Assembly: GCA_964651535.1 (NCBI GenBank)
Contig: CAZYYE010000001.1
Coordinates: 496,001-560,000 of the forward strand
Origin: Terrimesophilobacter sp964651535
GTDB lineage: Bacteria > Actinomycetota > Actinomycetes > Actinomycetales > Microbacteriaceae
Reading direction: 5' to 3'
DNA: 64,000 bases
Position numbers and translations under genes: made by a program. Each line of letters begins with the position of its first letter. Positions within the stretch are counted from its first letter, which is position 1. The notes beneath the pieces are model-generated. The model was not told where the DNA came from. It did not search any database and saw only the letters and a program-made list of their open reading frames with translations. Of the stretch, positions 16,035-24,616 are shown piece after piece.

Positions 16035-17038
16035 TCCGGCTCGACTCTCACGCCGTCGGAACGGGTCGGGACGGGAATCACGAGGGCTCCGGCTTCCGTG
16101 AAGGTGGACTGGAGTGCGTCCACGCTCTCAAGCTTCCCAAACACGAGCCCCAGGTCGCCACCCCCGGCGCCGCTCGGCTTGAAAACGGCTCCGGATGCCG
16201 CGGCCAGCCGCCGGAACTCGAGGTGCCGCTCGGTGACGATGGGCGCGCCGGAATTCTCGGCGAGCGTTGCGACCGCGTGGAAGTACCTGTCGGCGAGGGA
16301 TAGCGTGCCGTCGGCGGTCGACAGGGCGTCCTTGATCGACTCCGAAAGTTGAACGAGCGATTCCATGTCGCGGCGGTAGGAGCTCGGTTCATTCTGCTGA
16401 TACTGCGCGACCCGTCCGATGAGCTCGGTCGTGCTGCTTCCCGTGCCCGTGGCGACCGCAAAAACGGTGAGTGCCGATGGCAGTGCGACGACCTCGCGCT
16501 CACGGTCGCGCCGGTAGAGAATCACTCCGCCGTGCACGCTCGCCGCGATGTCGCCGCCGCTTCCCGTGCCGCCTTGCGCGGTGCGGTGCGCTGCGTCCGC
16601 GATCCGGAACACGGTGTCGGGCTCAGCATCGTGCCCGCGCGCCTTCGACAGGGTCGCGGCGAGCGCGACGGCGATGGCGGCACTCGACCCGAGCCCAAGT
16701 TTGTTGCCGCCGTGCTGAAATGCGGCGCTGTCCGCGACAATGCGCAGCGGCGCTCCGGAACCGCCGAAGTGGCCGTCGACCTCTTTGCGCACTTCGTCGA
16801 ACAGCGTGAGCTGCCGACTCACTTCTTCGGGGAGGGCACGAGGCAGCGCTCCGTGCGGTCCCAGCTCGACCGTGCCCACCGTGATTCCGGTTGCCGTGAG
16901 CTGCCACGCTTCGGCTTCCGCGGCCGTCACGATGGCGCGCTGGCTGACCGCCGCAATCAGCGCGGGGGCTCCCTCGAGCGCGGCGTACTCGCCGAGCAGG
17001 AACAGTTTTCCGGGGGCGGTCGCCCTCACGAACGTCAC
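16031..17038 (-). CDS. Phosphomevalonate kinase
   Basis: A 335-residue GHMP kinase. It has APGKLFLLGEYAALEG near the N-terminus, NKLGLGSSAAIAVAL as the phosphate loop, GTGSGGDIAASVHGG, and SGAGGGDLGLVF near the C-terminus. It phosphorylates 5-phosphomevalonate, using ATP, to the diphosphate. GTG at 17038 is chosen because it overlaps the decarboxylase stop (GTGA) and stands right before the conserved domain. A longer frame upstream is only the shadow of the decarboxylase. Its own stop overlaps the reductase/kinase start, so the three genes are translationally coupled. Confidence 0.9.
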   Translation of the reverse strand: MTFVRATAPGKLFLLGEYAALEGAPALIAAVSQRAIVTAAEAEAWQLTATGITVGTVELGPHGALPRALPEEVSRQLTLFDEVRKEVDGHFGGSGAPLRIVADSAAFQHGGNKLGLGSSAAIAVALAATLSKARGHDAEPDTVFRIADAAHRTAQGGTGSGGDIAASVHGGVILYRRDREREVVALPSALTVFAVATGTGSSTTELIGRVAQYQQNEPSSYRRDMESLVQLSESIKDALSTADGTLSLADRYFHAVATLAENSGAPIVTERHLEFRRLAAASGAVFKPSGAGGGDLGLVFGKLESVDALQSTFTEAGALVIPVPTRSDGVRVEPE

Positions 17039-18090
17039 CGTGCTCCGGAGGCGACCGGGCCGCTCGTGCCTGGGCCGCTCGTACCTGGGCGGGTGCCCGC
17101 TTCGGGTCCGAGACCGCTCAGGATCACCTCGCGCACGCCCGGGACGGACGCGAGGGCCGCTGAGACCGTGGCGGCATCCTGTGGCAGGCATACGGCTTTG
17201 ACTTGCGGGCCCGCATCAATCGTGAAATACACGGGAACTCCGTCGGTGCGCAATTCTCGCACTGCGTGAATGGCGGCGACCGTCGCAGCATTCCAGTAGA
17301 TGAGCGCGGGACGCGTGGTGAACATGAGCGAGTGGAGAGCCAGACAACTGTGTTCGGTGAGCTCGCCGACCGTTTCGAAGTCCCGCGCGAGGATTGCTTC
17401 GCGCATGCGGTCCAGGGCGTGCGGAGCGGAGTCGACCCACGCGCGATAGAACGGTGAACTTTCGGCGGTGGATTGCATGCCTTCCGTGGACGACACGGCC
17501 TTCGCGGACGTGTCGGTGATCGCGACGGCCACGTTCAGCGGCCAGGCATCGCCGTCGAGCAATTGTTCCGCATAGGAATCGCGGCCATCCGCGGCAACCC
17601 CGGTGTGCAGTTCGGCGAACCCGCCGAAGATCGACCGGGCGGCGGAAGCGGAGCCCCTCCGCGCCAGAATGGACAGTTCGCGCGGAGCGATGTCGGCGCC
17701 CGCGGCCGCGCACGCGGCGACGACGAGAGCCGCGAATCCGGATGCCGACGAAGCGAGTCCTGCGCCCGTCGGGAAGTTGTTCGCCGACGTCACGGACGCG
17801 AAGAGGCGGATCCCTGCAACCTCGCGCACTCGATCGAGGATTGCGCTCACTCGGGTCGACTGCCGCTGGCCGGCCGGCTGGATCTCGCCATTCAGTCGGA
17901 GCTCGTCTCCATTGAGGCTCTCGTCGAATCGAACGGTCGTGTCGGTGTGCAGGGCGTTCAGGGTGACGGAGATCGATCCGACCGCAGGGATGTTCAGTGC
18001 GGGGTCGCGTTTGCCCCAGTATTTGGCCAACGCAATGTTGCTGTGGGCTCTGGCGGCGGCGGTGAGGGCACCGCCGTTGGTCTCGTCCAC
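17035..18090 (-). CDS. mvaD: Diphosphomevalonate decarboxylase
   Basis: A 351-residue GHMP-family decarboxylase giving isopentenyl diphosphate. Visible are SNIALAKYWGKRD (substrate and ATP binding), NNFPTGAGLASSASGFAAL (phosphate loop), RRGSASAARSIFGGF, and YFTIDAGPQVKAVC near the end. The GTG start at 18090 has GGAG upstream. The C-terminus has an odd low-complexity tail, PGTSGPGTSGP, encoded by two 15-bp direct repeats (17057-17071 and 17072-17086) just before the next gene. First gene of the leftward mevalonate operon. Confidence 0.93.
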   Translation of the reverse strand: MDETNGGALTAAARAHSNIALAKYWGKRDPALNIPAVGSISVTLNALHTDTTVRFDESLNGDELRLNGEIQPAGQRQSTRVSAILDRVREVAGIRLFASVTSANNFPTGAGLASSASGFAALVVAACAAAGADIAPRELSILARRGSASAARSIFGGFAELHTGVAADGRDSYAEQLLDGDAWPLNVAVAITDTSAKAVSSTEGMQSTAESSPFYRAWVDSAPHALDRMREAILARDFETVGELTEHSCLALHSLMFTTRPALIYWNAATVAAIHAVRELRTDGVPVYFTIDAGPQVKAVCLPQDAATVSAALASVPGVREVILSGLGPEAGTRPGTSGPGTSGPVASGAR

Positions 18091-18117
18091 AGTGGTGCTC
18101 CGTTCGCGTCGGAGGCC

Positions 18118-18146
18118 ATTTTAGCCTTCCTACGACTTGCTAAAAT
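18118..18146. promoter_or_regulatory. Symmetrical divergent promoter of the two mevalonate operons
   Basis: ATTTTAGC (18118-18125) and GCTAAAAT (18139-18146) are perfect inverted arms with a 13-bp spacer. Each arm supplies a TAAAAT-type -10 box, one for each direction. Transcripts would begin at roughly 18153 rightward and 18111 leftward, giving short leaders of about 33 and 21 nt. The palindrome may also be a regulator site. Confidence 0.55.
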
Positions 18147-18185
18147 CGTGGAACGGCCCGTGCGGCCTCGAGCGTAAGGATTCGC

Positions 18186-19652
18186 GTGGCCCCTGGAATT
18201 AGCGGACTGTCACTTTCTCTGCCCCCGTACCGCGTGCAATTGCAGGATTGGTGCGCGTGGAACGACGAATCGTGGGAGAAGACCCGCAGCGTCGTCGGCC
18301 GCAGTTTCAGGATGCGCGGGCCGGCTCAAAGCGTGTACACGCTCGCGGCGAATGCGGTGCTCCGGCTTATCGAGGACTATGAACTCGACCCGTCCCGCAT
18401 CGGGATGCTCGCGCTCGGCACCGAGTCGAGCAGCGACAACTCGGCCGGCGCGATCATCGTGAAAGGCATGATCAACGATGCTCTTGAGGTGAAAGGAATG
18501 CCTCTGCTTGCCCGGGATTGCGAGGTCCCGGAGTTCAAGCATGCCTGCCTCGCAGGAATCTACGGGCTGAAAGCCGCGATCAGGTACCTCTCCGCCGACG
18601 GTGTCGGTCGGCAGGCGATCGTCGTCTCTGCGGACATCGCAGAGTACGCGCTCGGCAGCACCGGCGAACCGACACAGGGCGCGGGCGCCGTGGCCATGCT
18701 CGTGGACGGCGATGCACGTCTGCTCGAGGTGGACCTCGCGGCCGGAGGCAGCGACTCCGACTACCGCACCGTCGACTTCCGCAAACCGTTCGCACGGTTC
18801 CGGCAACCCCCGCGCGACGACGGGCAAATGCAGGACCTGCCCGTCTTCAACGGCCGATACTCCACGAGTTGCTACATCGACGCGACAAACCACGCGATGG
18901 CGTCGATGCTCGCGAAACGGCAGGGCCGGCCGAGCGAGTATTTCTCCGAAGTCGACCGCGTATTCATGCATCGCCCGTACCATCAGATGCCGACGACCGG
19001 GTGGGTCATGGCCTATCTGTTCGCGCTCGCCGCCGAGGAGGAGGGTCGCGCTCGGTTGCGTGCGTATTGCGATGCGTCCGGCATCGACGCGGAAGCGCTT
19101 CTTCGCGAGTTGGATACCGCGTCGCCGTTCGATGATTCGATTCTCTCCGGGGAGAGCGATGGGGATGTGTATCCGCTGTCGCGCAAGCTGCGCCAGCATC
19201 TGCGCGGACTCGGGCTCTGGCAATCCCTCGTGGTCGACAAACTGAGCCTCGGATCGGACGCCATGCGCGACCTCGGAAATCTGTACTCCGCCGCGCTTCC
19301 CGCATGGCTCGCGTCGGGCCTGAGGGAGGCGGCGGACAACGGGATCGAAATCGCCGGCCAGAGTTGGCTCGCGCTCGGCTATGGAAGCGGCGATGCGGCC
19401 GAGGCACTGCCCATGCGCGTAGCCCAAGGCTGGAAGGAAGCGGCGGGTCGCATCAATTTTGCTCAGGCACTTGGCTCTCCGGTCGACCTCACCGAGGCGC
19501 AGTACCTTGCACTTCATGAGGGACGCTCAAGCGATCTGGTACCTTTGGCCGCGAAAGGGGAATTCATCGTGGAATCCATCGGCACCATGGACGGCCCCGA
19601 CTTTCACAACCTCGGTGTCGAGTTCTACCGTTACACGCCGGCCGACACGTGA
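18186..19652 (+). CDS. Hydroxymethylglutaryl-CoA synthase
   Basis: A 488-residue thiolase-fold enzyme. It condenses acetoacetyl-CoA with acetyl-CoA to HMG-CoA, the substrate of the reductase on the other arm. Catalytic residues are visible: Glu in LALGTESSSD, the nucleophile Cys in KHACLAGIYGL (about residue 119), and His in HRPYHQMP. It is longer than the roughly 390-residue coccal enzymes, closer to the long actinobacterial form. The GTG start has AAGGA 6 bp upstream and lies just right of the palindromic promoter. Its stop overlaps the flavin monooxygenase start (GTGA). Confidence 0.92.
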   Translation: MAPGISGLSLSLPPYRVQLQDWCAWNDESWEKTRSVVGRSFRMRGPAQSVYTLAANAVLRLIEDYELDPSRIGMLALGTESSSDNSAGAIIVKGMINDALEVKGMPLLARDCEVPEFKHACLAGIYGLKAAIRYLSADGVGRQAIVVSADIAEYALGSTGEPTQGAGAVAMLVDGDARLLEVDLAAGGSDSDYRTVDFRKPFARFRQPPRDDGQMQDLPVFNGRYSTSCYIDATNHAMASMLAKRQGRPSEYFSEVDRVFMHRPYHQMPTTGWVMAYLFALAAEEEGRARLRAYCDASGIDAEALLRELDTASPFDDSILSGESDGDVYPLSRKLRQHLRGLGLWQSLVVDKLSLGSDAMRDLGNLYSAALPAWLASGLREAADNGIEIAGQSWLALGYGSGDAAEALPMRVAQGWKEAAGRINFAQALGSPVDLTEAQYLALHEGRSSDLVPLAAKGEFIVESIGTMDGPDFHNLGVEFYRYTPADT

Positions 19653-21001
19653 CCCGGCCAGCCGGGTCCGTCGGCGCCGAGGCGGATGGCCGCCCTCGGT
19701 TCGCACTCATCGGGGCCGGCCCCTCCGGTCTTGCGGGCGCGCGGAACCTGAGCAAACTCGGACTGGACTTCGACGGGTTCGAGTCGGCCAGCGAAGTCGG
19801 CGGACTGTGGAACATCGACAACCCGCGCAGCACGATGTACGAATCCGCGCATCTCATCTCGAGCCGGACGACCACCCAGTTCGCGGAGTTCCCGATGCCG
19901 GAAGATGGGCCGGACTACCCGGGGCACGCCGAGGTTCGACGATATCTGTCCGCGTTCGCCGATGAATTCGATCTGCTGAAGCACTTCCGCTTCGACTCGA
20001 AAGTCACCTCGGTGAAACCGGTCGACGATTCGGACGCCCGGTGGCGTGTGACCTGGGACGGCCCGGAGGGCACGGAGTCCGCGGTTTACGACGGCGTCAT
20101 CCTCGCCAACGGCACTCTCGCCGAGCCGTCGATACCGATGTTTCCCGGCCACTTCAGGGGCGAGCTCCTCCACAGCAGTTCGTATACGTCTCCGGATATT
20201 TTCCAGGGCAAACGAGTGCTCATCGTCGGGGCCGGAAACAGCGGGTGCGACATTGCCGTGGATGCCGTGCATCACGCCGCGAGCGTCGACATGAGCGTCC
20301 GGCGCGGCTACTATTTCGTCCCCAAGTATCTGCTTGGGCGGCCAGCGGATACCCTGAACCAGGGTCGGCCGCTTCCCGCCCGCATCAAGCAGTGGCTGGA
20401 TACGCGATTGCTTCGGCTCTTCACGGGGGACCCCGTGAAGTTCGGGTTTCCCGAACCCGACTACCGGATTTACGAGTCCCACCCCATTGTGAACACGCTC
20501 GTCCTGCAGCACCTCGGTCAGGGTGACCTCCGGGTACGTCCCGATATCGAACGCTTCAGGAATCGCACCGTGTACTTCGCAGACGGCACGAACGACGAAT
20601 ATGACCTGGTCATGCTCGCGACCGGCTATGTTCTCGACTACCCGTTTATCGCTCGGCGGCACTTGAACTGGACGGATTTGGCTCCCAAGCTCTACCTGAA
20701 CATCTTCTCCAGCGCGAACTTCGCGAAGGAAGGCTTCAACGGGATCTACGTGCTCGGAATGGTCGAGGCGTTGGGTCTCGGTTGGCAGGGCCGTTACGAG
20801 CAGGCCGAATTGCTCGCACGATACTTGTCCTCCGAACCGGCCACGCGGCGAAACTTCGAGGCGAGGGCGGCGAAGCCGTGGCCCGACCTCACCGGCGGCT
20901 ACCGGTATCTCGGGCTTGAACGGATGTCGTACTACGTCAACAAGGACGCCTATCGCCGTGCGGTAAAGAAGCTGACCCGAACCCTGAAGGAGAAATCGTG
21001 A
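19649..21001 (+). CDS. Flavin-containing monooxygenase
   Basis: A 450-residue FMO. The FAD site is IGAGPSGLAGARNL (residues about 21-34), the FMO fingerprint FRGELLHSSSY fits FxGxxxHxxxY, and the NADPH site is VGAGNSGCDIAVD. MLATGYVLDYP marks the second flavin block. FMOs insert one oxygen atom into soft nucleophiles or perform Baeyer-Villiger oxidation. It is inside the HMG-CoA synthase operon with GTGA overlaps at both ends, so co-expression is near certain. No standard mevalonate step needs it; an oxidised isoprenoid or an additional product is a reasonable guess only. Confidence 0.9.
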   Translation: MTRPAGSVGAEADGRPRFALIGAGPSGLAGARNLSKLGLDFDGFESASEVGGLWNIDNPRSTMYESAHLISSRTTTQFAEFPMPEDGPDYPGHAEVRRYLSAFADEFDLLKHFRFDSKVTSVKPVDDSDARWRVTWDGPEGTESAVYDGVILANGTLAEPSIPMFPGHFRGELLHSSSYTSPDIFQGKRVLIVGAGNSGCDIAVDAVHHAASVDMSVRRGYYFVPKYLLGRPADTLNQGRPLPARIKQWLDTRLLRLFTGDPVKFGFPEPDYRIYESHPIVNTLVLQHLGQGDLRVRPDIERFRNRTVYFADGTNDEYDLVMLATGYVLDYPFIARRHLNWTDLAPKLYLNIFSSANFAKEGFNGIYVLGMVEALGLGWQGRYEQAELLARYLSSEPATRRNFEARAAKPWPDLTGGYRYLGLERMSYYVNKDAYRRAVKKLTRTLKEKS

Positions 21002-21921
21002 ACATCGACGAAGTTGTTCTGAACTTCAACCCGACATCGCTGCTCGCGCTCGACATCGTGCTTGCGCTCATCATGTTCGGCATCGCACTCGCCGTGAAAG
21101 TGGACGACTTCACGGCAGTGGTCACGATGCCGAAGGCCATCATCGTGGCAATCGGGGCGCAATTCATCCTGCTGCCCGCCGTGACGTTCGGGCTCACGCT
21201 CCTCCTGCAGGTGCAGGCGTCGATCGCGCTCGGGATGATCCTGGTCGCGTGTTGCCCGCCGGGAAACATTTCGCAAGTGCTCACGAATCAGGCGCGCGGA
21301 AACGTGGCGCTTTCCGTCTCGATGACCGCGGTCGGCAACGTCCTTGCGATCTTCCTCCTGCCGCTGAACTTTGCTTTCTGGGGCGGCCTGCATCCCACGG
21401 CATCCAAAATTTTCGAAGCAGTACAGCTGGACGCGGTCGACATGCTCCTCAAGATCGTGCTCATCATCGGGCTGCCGTTCGTGATCGGAGTGCTCATCGG
21501 CAATCGCTGGCCGAGAATGACGGCCAAAGTCCAGCCATGGGTTCGCGGATTCAGCCTCGTTGCGCTCGTCGCCTTCATCGTGTTCGCGCTCGTGGGGAAC
21601 TGGAGCTACTTCATGGCGTTCATCGGCGTCGTGCTGCTCGCCGTGTTCCTGCACGACGCCATCGCACTCGGGCTCGGTTATGTGACGGCGCGCACATTCC
21701 GGCTGGACACCCCGAGCACGAAGGCGGTCACATTCGAAGTGGGCATCCGCAATGCCGGACTCGGGCTCGGTCTTGTGTTCGCGTTCTTCGGCGGACTCGG
21801 CGGCATGGCCGTCGTCGCGGGATGGTGGGGGATCTGGGACATCGTCGCGGGGCTCATCCTCGCGACAGTGTGGTCGCGATTCACGCGGAGGAAATCCGCG
21901 AAGGAGGCTGTGCCGGCATGA
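20998..21921 (+). CDS. BASS-family (bile acid:sodium symporter-like) transporter
   Basis: A 307-residue membrane protein with nine to ten helices. It contains the family's conserved LVACCPPGNISQVLTNQARGNVALS cavity region (residues about 83-107) and EVGIRNAGLGLGL near the C-terminus. BASS proteins couple Na+ to uptake of organic acids, for example pyruvate, ketopantoate or sterol acids. Starts at a GTG that overlaps the monooxygenase stop and ends in an ATGA overlap. Placed in an operon with mevalonate genes, it may move mevalonate, an isoprenoid acid or a precursor; that is inference. Confidence 0.88.
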   Translation: MNIDEVVLNFNPTSLLALDIVLALIMFGIALAVKVDDFTAVVTMPKAIIVAIGAQFILLPAVTFGLTLLLQVQASIALGMILVACCPPGNISQVLTNQARGNVALSVSMTAVGNVLAIFLLPLNFAFWGGLHPTASKIFEAVQLDAVDMLLKIVLIIGLPFVIGVLIGNRWPRMTAKVQPWVRGFSLVALVAFIVFALVGNWSYFMAFIGVVLLAVFLHDAIALGLGYVTARTFRLDTPSTKAVTFEVGIRNAGLGLGLVFAFFGGLGGMAVVAGWWGIWDIVAGLILATVWSRFTRRKSAKEAVPA

Positions 21922-22886
21922 CGCGCGTGTACGTCACGGGCGGCAACGGCTTTCTGGGCAGTTCCGTCCTGGCAGGGCTCGCCGCGGAAAGCCGCACTGA
22001 ACTGGTCGTGAGCGCAGATGTGCGAGACCCCGCGAACGCGCTGCCCGGAGTGGTGTACGAACGGGCAGACATCACGCGCGCCGCAGAGCTCGTCGAACAG
22101 TTCCGCGCGCACCGCATCGACACCGTCGTGCACCTTGCCGCGATCATGAACCCCGGGCCGCACATCACGCGAGAGCAGGAATATCTCGTGGATGTGGAGG
22201 GCACGCGCAACGTGCTTGAAGCGAGCCTCGCCACCGGCGTGAAACGCGTCGTCGTATCGTCCAGCGGCGCCGCGTATGGCTACCACGCGGACAACCCGAG
22301 GTGGATCACCGAATCCGATGCGCTCCGCGGGAACCCCGAGTTCGCGTACTCGGATCACAAACGCATCGTCGAGGAACTGCTCGCCGCGGCGCGTGCCGAG
22401 CATCCTGAACTGGAGCAGGTGATCTTCCGCATCGGCACGATCCTCGGCGCCACGGTCGACAACCAGATCACCGCGCTCTTCGAACGCCGTCGGGTTCTCG
22501 CGGTCGCCGGTTCCGACAGCCCGTTCGTGTTCATTTGGGATGAGGATGTCGTCGCGTGCATGGTGCGCGCGGCGACCGGCGGACCGACCGGCATCTTCAA
22601 CGTTGCCGGAGACGGTGCGGTCGACGTGCGCGAGCTGGGCCACGTGCTCGGGAAGAAATTGCTGACGCTTCCCGCCTGGCTGCTCACCGCGGCGCTCGCG
22701 GTCGCGAAGCCTTTGCGGCTTACGCGCTACGGACCGGAACAGGTCGGGTTTCTCCGCTACCGGCCGGTGCTCAGCAATGCGCGATTGAAGGACGAGTTCG
22801 GCTACACGCCGACGAAGACGAGCAGGCAGGCCCTCGAGGCGTGGAAGGCCGCTCGCGCCGCACGACTAGCCGCGGAGATCTCGTAA
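21918..22886 (+). CDS. NAD-dependent epimerase/dehydratase-like protein (extended SDR)
   Basis: A 322-residue extended SDR: TGGNGFLGSSVL at the N-terminus, VHLAAIMNPGP, VVSSSGAAYGYH with the catalytic Ser, and YSDHK (YxxxK). The C-terminal third (KPLRLTRYGPEQVGFLRYRPVL) resembles the family that includes sugar epimerases and 3-beta-hydroxysteroid dehydrogenase-like proteins. It is last in the four-gene operon; its end overlaps the convergent ribH by 21 bp. A role in modifying an isoprenoid alcohol or a sugar nucleotide cannot be separated from sequence. Confidence 0.85.
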   Translation: MTRVYVTGGNGFLGSSVLAGLAAESRTELVVSADVRDPANALPGVVYERADITRAAELVEQFRAHRIDTVVHLAAIMNPGPHITREQEYLVDVEGTRNVLEASLATGVKRVVVSSSGAAYGYHADNPRWITESDALRGNPEFAYSDHKRIVEELLAAARAEHPELEQVIFRIGTILGATVDNQITALFERRRVLAVAGSDSPFVFIWDEDVVACMVRAATGGPTGIFNVAGDGAVDVRELGHVLGKKLLTLPAWLLTAALAVAKPLRLTRYGPEQVGFLRYRPVLSNARLKDEFGYTPTKTSRQALEAWKAARAARLAAEIS

Positions 22887-23348
22887 GAGCACAGCCATCT
22901 CGAGCGCCGCCAGGGCGGCCTCGGCGCCTTTGTCTTCTTTCGAACCGGGCAGTCCGGCGCGGTCGATGCCCTGCTGTTCGTCATCGAGCGTGAGAACGCC
23001 GAAGCCGACCGGTTTTCCGGTATCGAGCGCGACGCGCGTCAGCCCCTCCGTCGCCGCGTTCGATACGAAATCGAAGTGCGGAGTGCCGCCCCGGATGATG
23101 ACGCCGAGCGCGACCACGGCATCCGCGCCGGCCTCGAGCGCTGCCGCGCACGCGAGAGGCAGCTCGAAGCTTCCCGGCACGCGCAGTTCGGTGACCTCGG
23201 CGCCGGAGTCGTCGAGCACACGGTGAGCGCCGGCGAGCAGGCCCGAAGCGATTGTCTCGTGCCAACGACCGGCCACGATCGTGATCCTCAGCCCGGATGC
23301 GTTGACGGCCTCGGTTGAAAGCTGGTGGGGGGAACCTCCGCCGCTCAT
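22866..23348 (-). CDS. ribH: 6,7-dimethyl-8-ribityllumazine synthase
   Basis: A 160-residue lumazine synthase. VPGSFELPLA and GVIIRGGTPHFDFVSNAATEG, with the catalytic His, are conserved. It condenses the RibA/RibD pyrimidine product with the butanone phosphate from the RibB domain. Final gene of the leftward riboflavin operon; its ATG overlaps the ribBA stop. Normal length for the family. Confidence 0.96.
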   Translation of the reverse strand: MSGGGSPHQLSTEAVNASGLRITIVAGRWHETIASGLLAGAHRVLDDSGAEVTELRVPGSFELPLACAAALEAGADAVVALGVIIRGGTPHFDFVSNAATEGLTRVALDTGKPVGFGVLTLDDEQQGIDRAGLPGSKEDKGAEAALAALEMAVLLRDLRG

Positions 23349-24616
23349 GACTGGTGTCCTTTCGCTTCGATCAGGGGCGCGGCGCTGCCGGGGAAGGTGT
23401 GACCCATCCGGTCGCGTTTCGTGTCGAGGTAGTCACGATTGAACTCTCCCGCGCCGACCAGAAGGGGAATCAACTCGCTCACCCGCACGCCGTGATCGGC
23501 GAGCTGCTGCGCCTTGTCCGGATTGTTCGTGAGCAGGCGCACGGAGTCGATGCCGAGATCGGCGAGGATCGCGACCGCAGCCCCGTAGTCCCGCTGGTCT
23601 GCCGGGAACCCGAGCGCGAGATTCGCGTCGAACGTATCGAGGCCGCCCTCCTGGAGTTTGTAGGCGCGCAACTTGTTGACGAGACCGATACCGCGGCCCT
23701 CGTGGCCTCGCAGGTAGATCAGCACGCCGCCCTCGCGCTGGATGCGCTCAAGGGCCTCATGCAGTTGCGGTCCGCACTCGCACTTGAGCGAACCGAATGC
23801 CTCGCCGGTGAGGCACTCGGAGTGGACCCGCACGAGCGTGTCGGCGCCCAGCTCGCCCGCGACCACCGCGACATGGTCAGCTCCGGTCATGCGGTCGCGG
23901 TACGCGCGCATCTGAAAATTGCCGTAGGCCGTCGGCACCGTGGTCTCCACCTCGAAGATCACGCGAGACGATTCCGGAATCGGGGCCGCTGCGTCCGCCG
24001 CGTCCCCGCCGTGCGCAGTCAGGAAGCCAATGAGATCGGTGATCGAGACAACGACGACATCCTCCGCGGCTCCGAATTCGAGAAGCTCGGGGAGGCGCAT
24101 CATCTCCCCGTCGTCCATGACGATTTCGCTGATTGCGCCAACCGGGTGCAACCCGGCAAGTTTCATCAAATCGACAGCGGCCTCCGTGTGGCCGGGCCGC
24201 TCGAGCACTCCGCCCTCCCTGGCCCTGAGCGGCAGGATGTGACCAGGTCGAATGATGCTCGATGCGGTCGAGGACGGGTCGGCGAGAACCCGCAGAGTGT
24301 GGGCGCGGTCCGCAGCGCTGATTCCCGTGCTGAACCGGTCGGCGGCATCCACGGAGATCGTGTAGTTCGTGCCGCGGGGGTCCTCGTTGTCGGCGACCAT
24401 CACGGGGAGCTTCAGGCGATCCGCGAGCTCGTTCGTCATGGGGGCGCACAGGTAGCCGGACGTGTGGCGCACCATCCACGCGATCCACTCCTGGCTCGCG
24501 AGCTGGGCCGAAATGATCACGTCGCCCTCGTTTTCGCGACCCTCGTCGTCGACCACGATCACCGGTTTGCCGCGGCGCAGCTCCTCGAGTGCTCTGGGGA
24601 TATCGGCAAGGCTCAT
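23345..24616 (-). CDS. ribBA: Bifunctional DHBP synthase / GTP cyclohydrolase II
   Basis: A 423-residue fusion. The N-terminal half makes 3,4-dihydroxy-2-butanone 4-phosphate: DDEGRENEGD (acidic metal site), TNYTISVDA and RPGHILPLRA. The C-terminal half is GTP cyclohydrolase II: zinc Cys residues in CLTGEAFGSLKCECGPQL and the YLRGHEGRGIGL catalytic loop. Two substrates of riboflavin synthesis thus come from one protein. The ATG overlaps the ribE stop and AAGGAG sits inside the ribE end. Confidence 0.97.
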   Translation of the reverse strand: MSLADIPRALEELRRGKPVIVVDDEGRENEGDVIISAQLASQEWIAWMVRHTSGYLCAPMTNELADRLKLPVMVADNEDPRGTNYTISVDAADRFSTGISAADRAHTLRVLADPSSTASSIIRPGHILPLRAREGGVLERPGHTEAAVDLMKLAGLHPVGAISEIVMDDGEMMRLPELLEFGAAEDVVVVSITDLIGFLTAHGGDAADAAAPIPESSRVIFEVETTVPTAYGNFQMRAYRDRMTGADHVAVVAGELGADTLVRVHSECLTGEAFGSLKCECGPQLHEALERIQREGGVLIYLRGHEGRGIGLVNKLRAYKLQEGGLDTFDANLALGFPADQRDYGAAVAILADLGIDSVRLLTNNPDKAQQLADHGVRVSELIPLLVGAGEFNRDYLDTKRDRMGHTFPGSAAPLIEAKGHQS

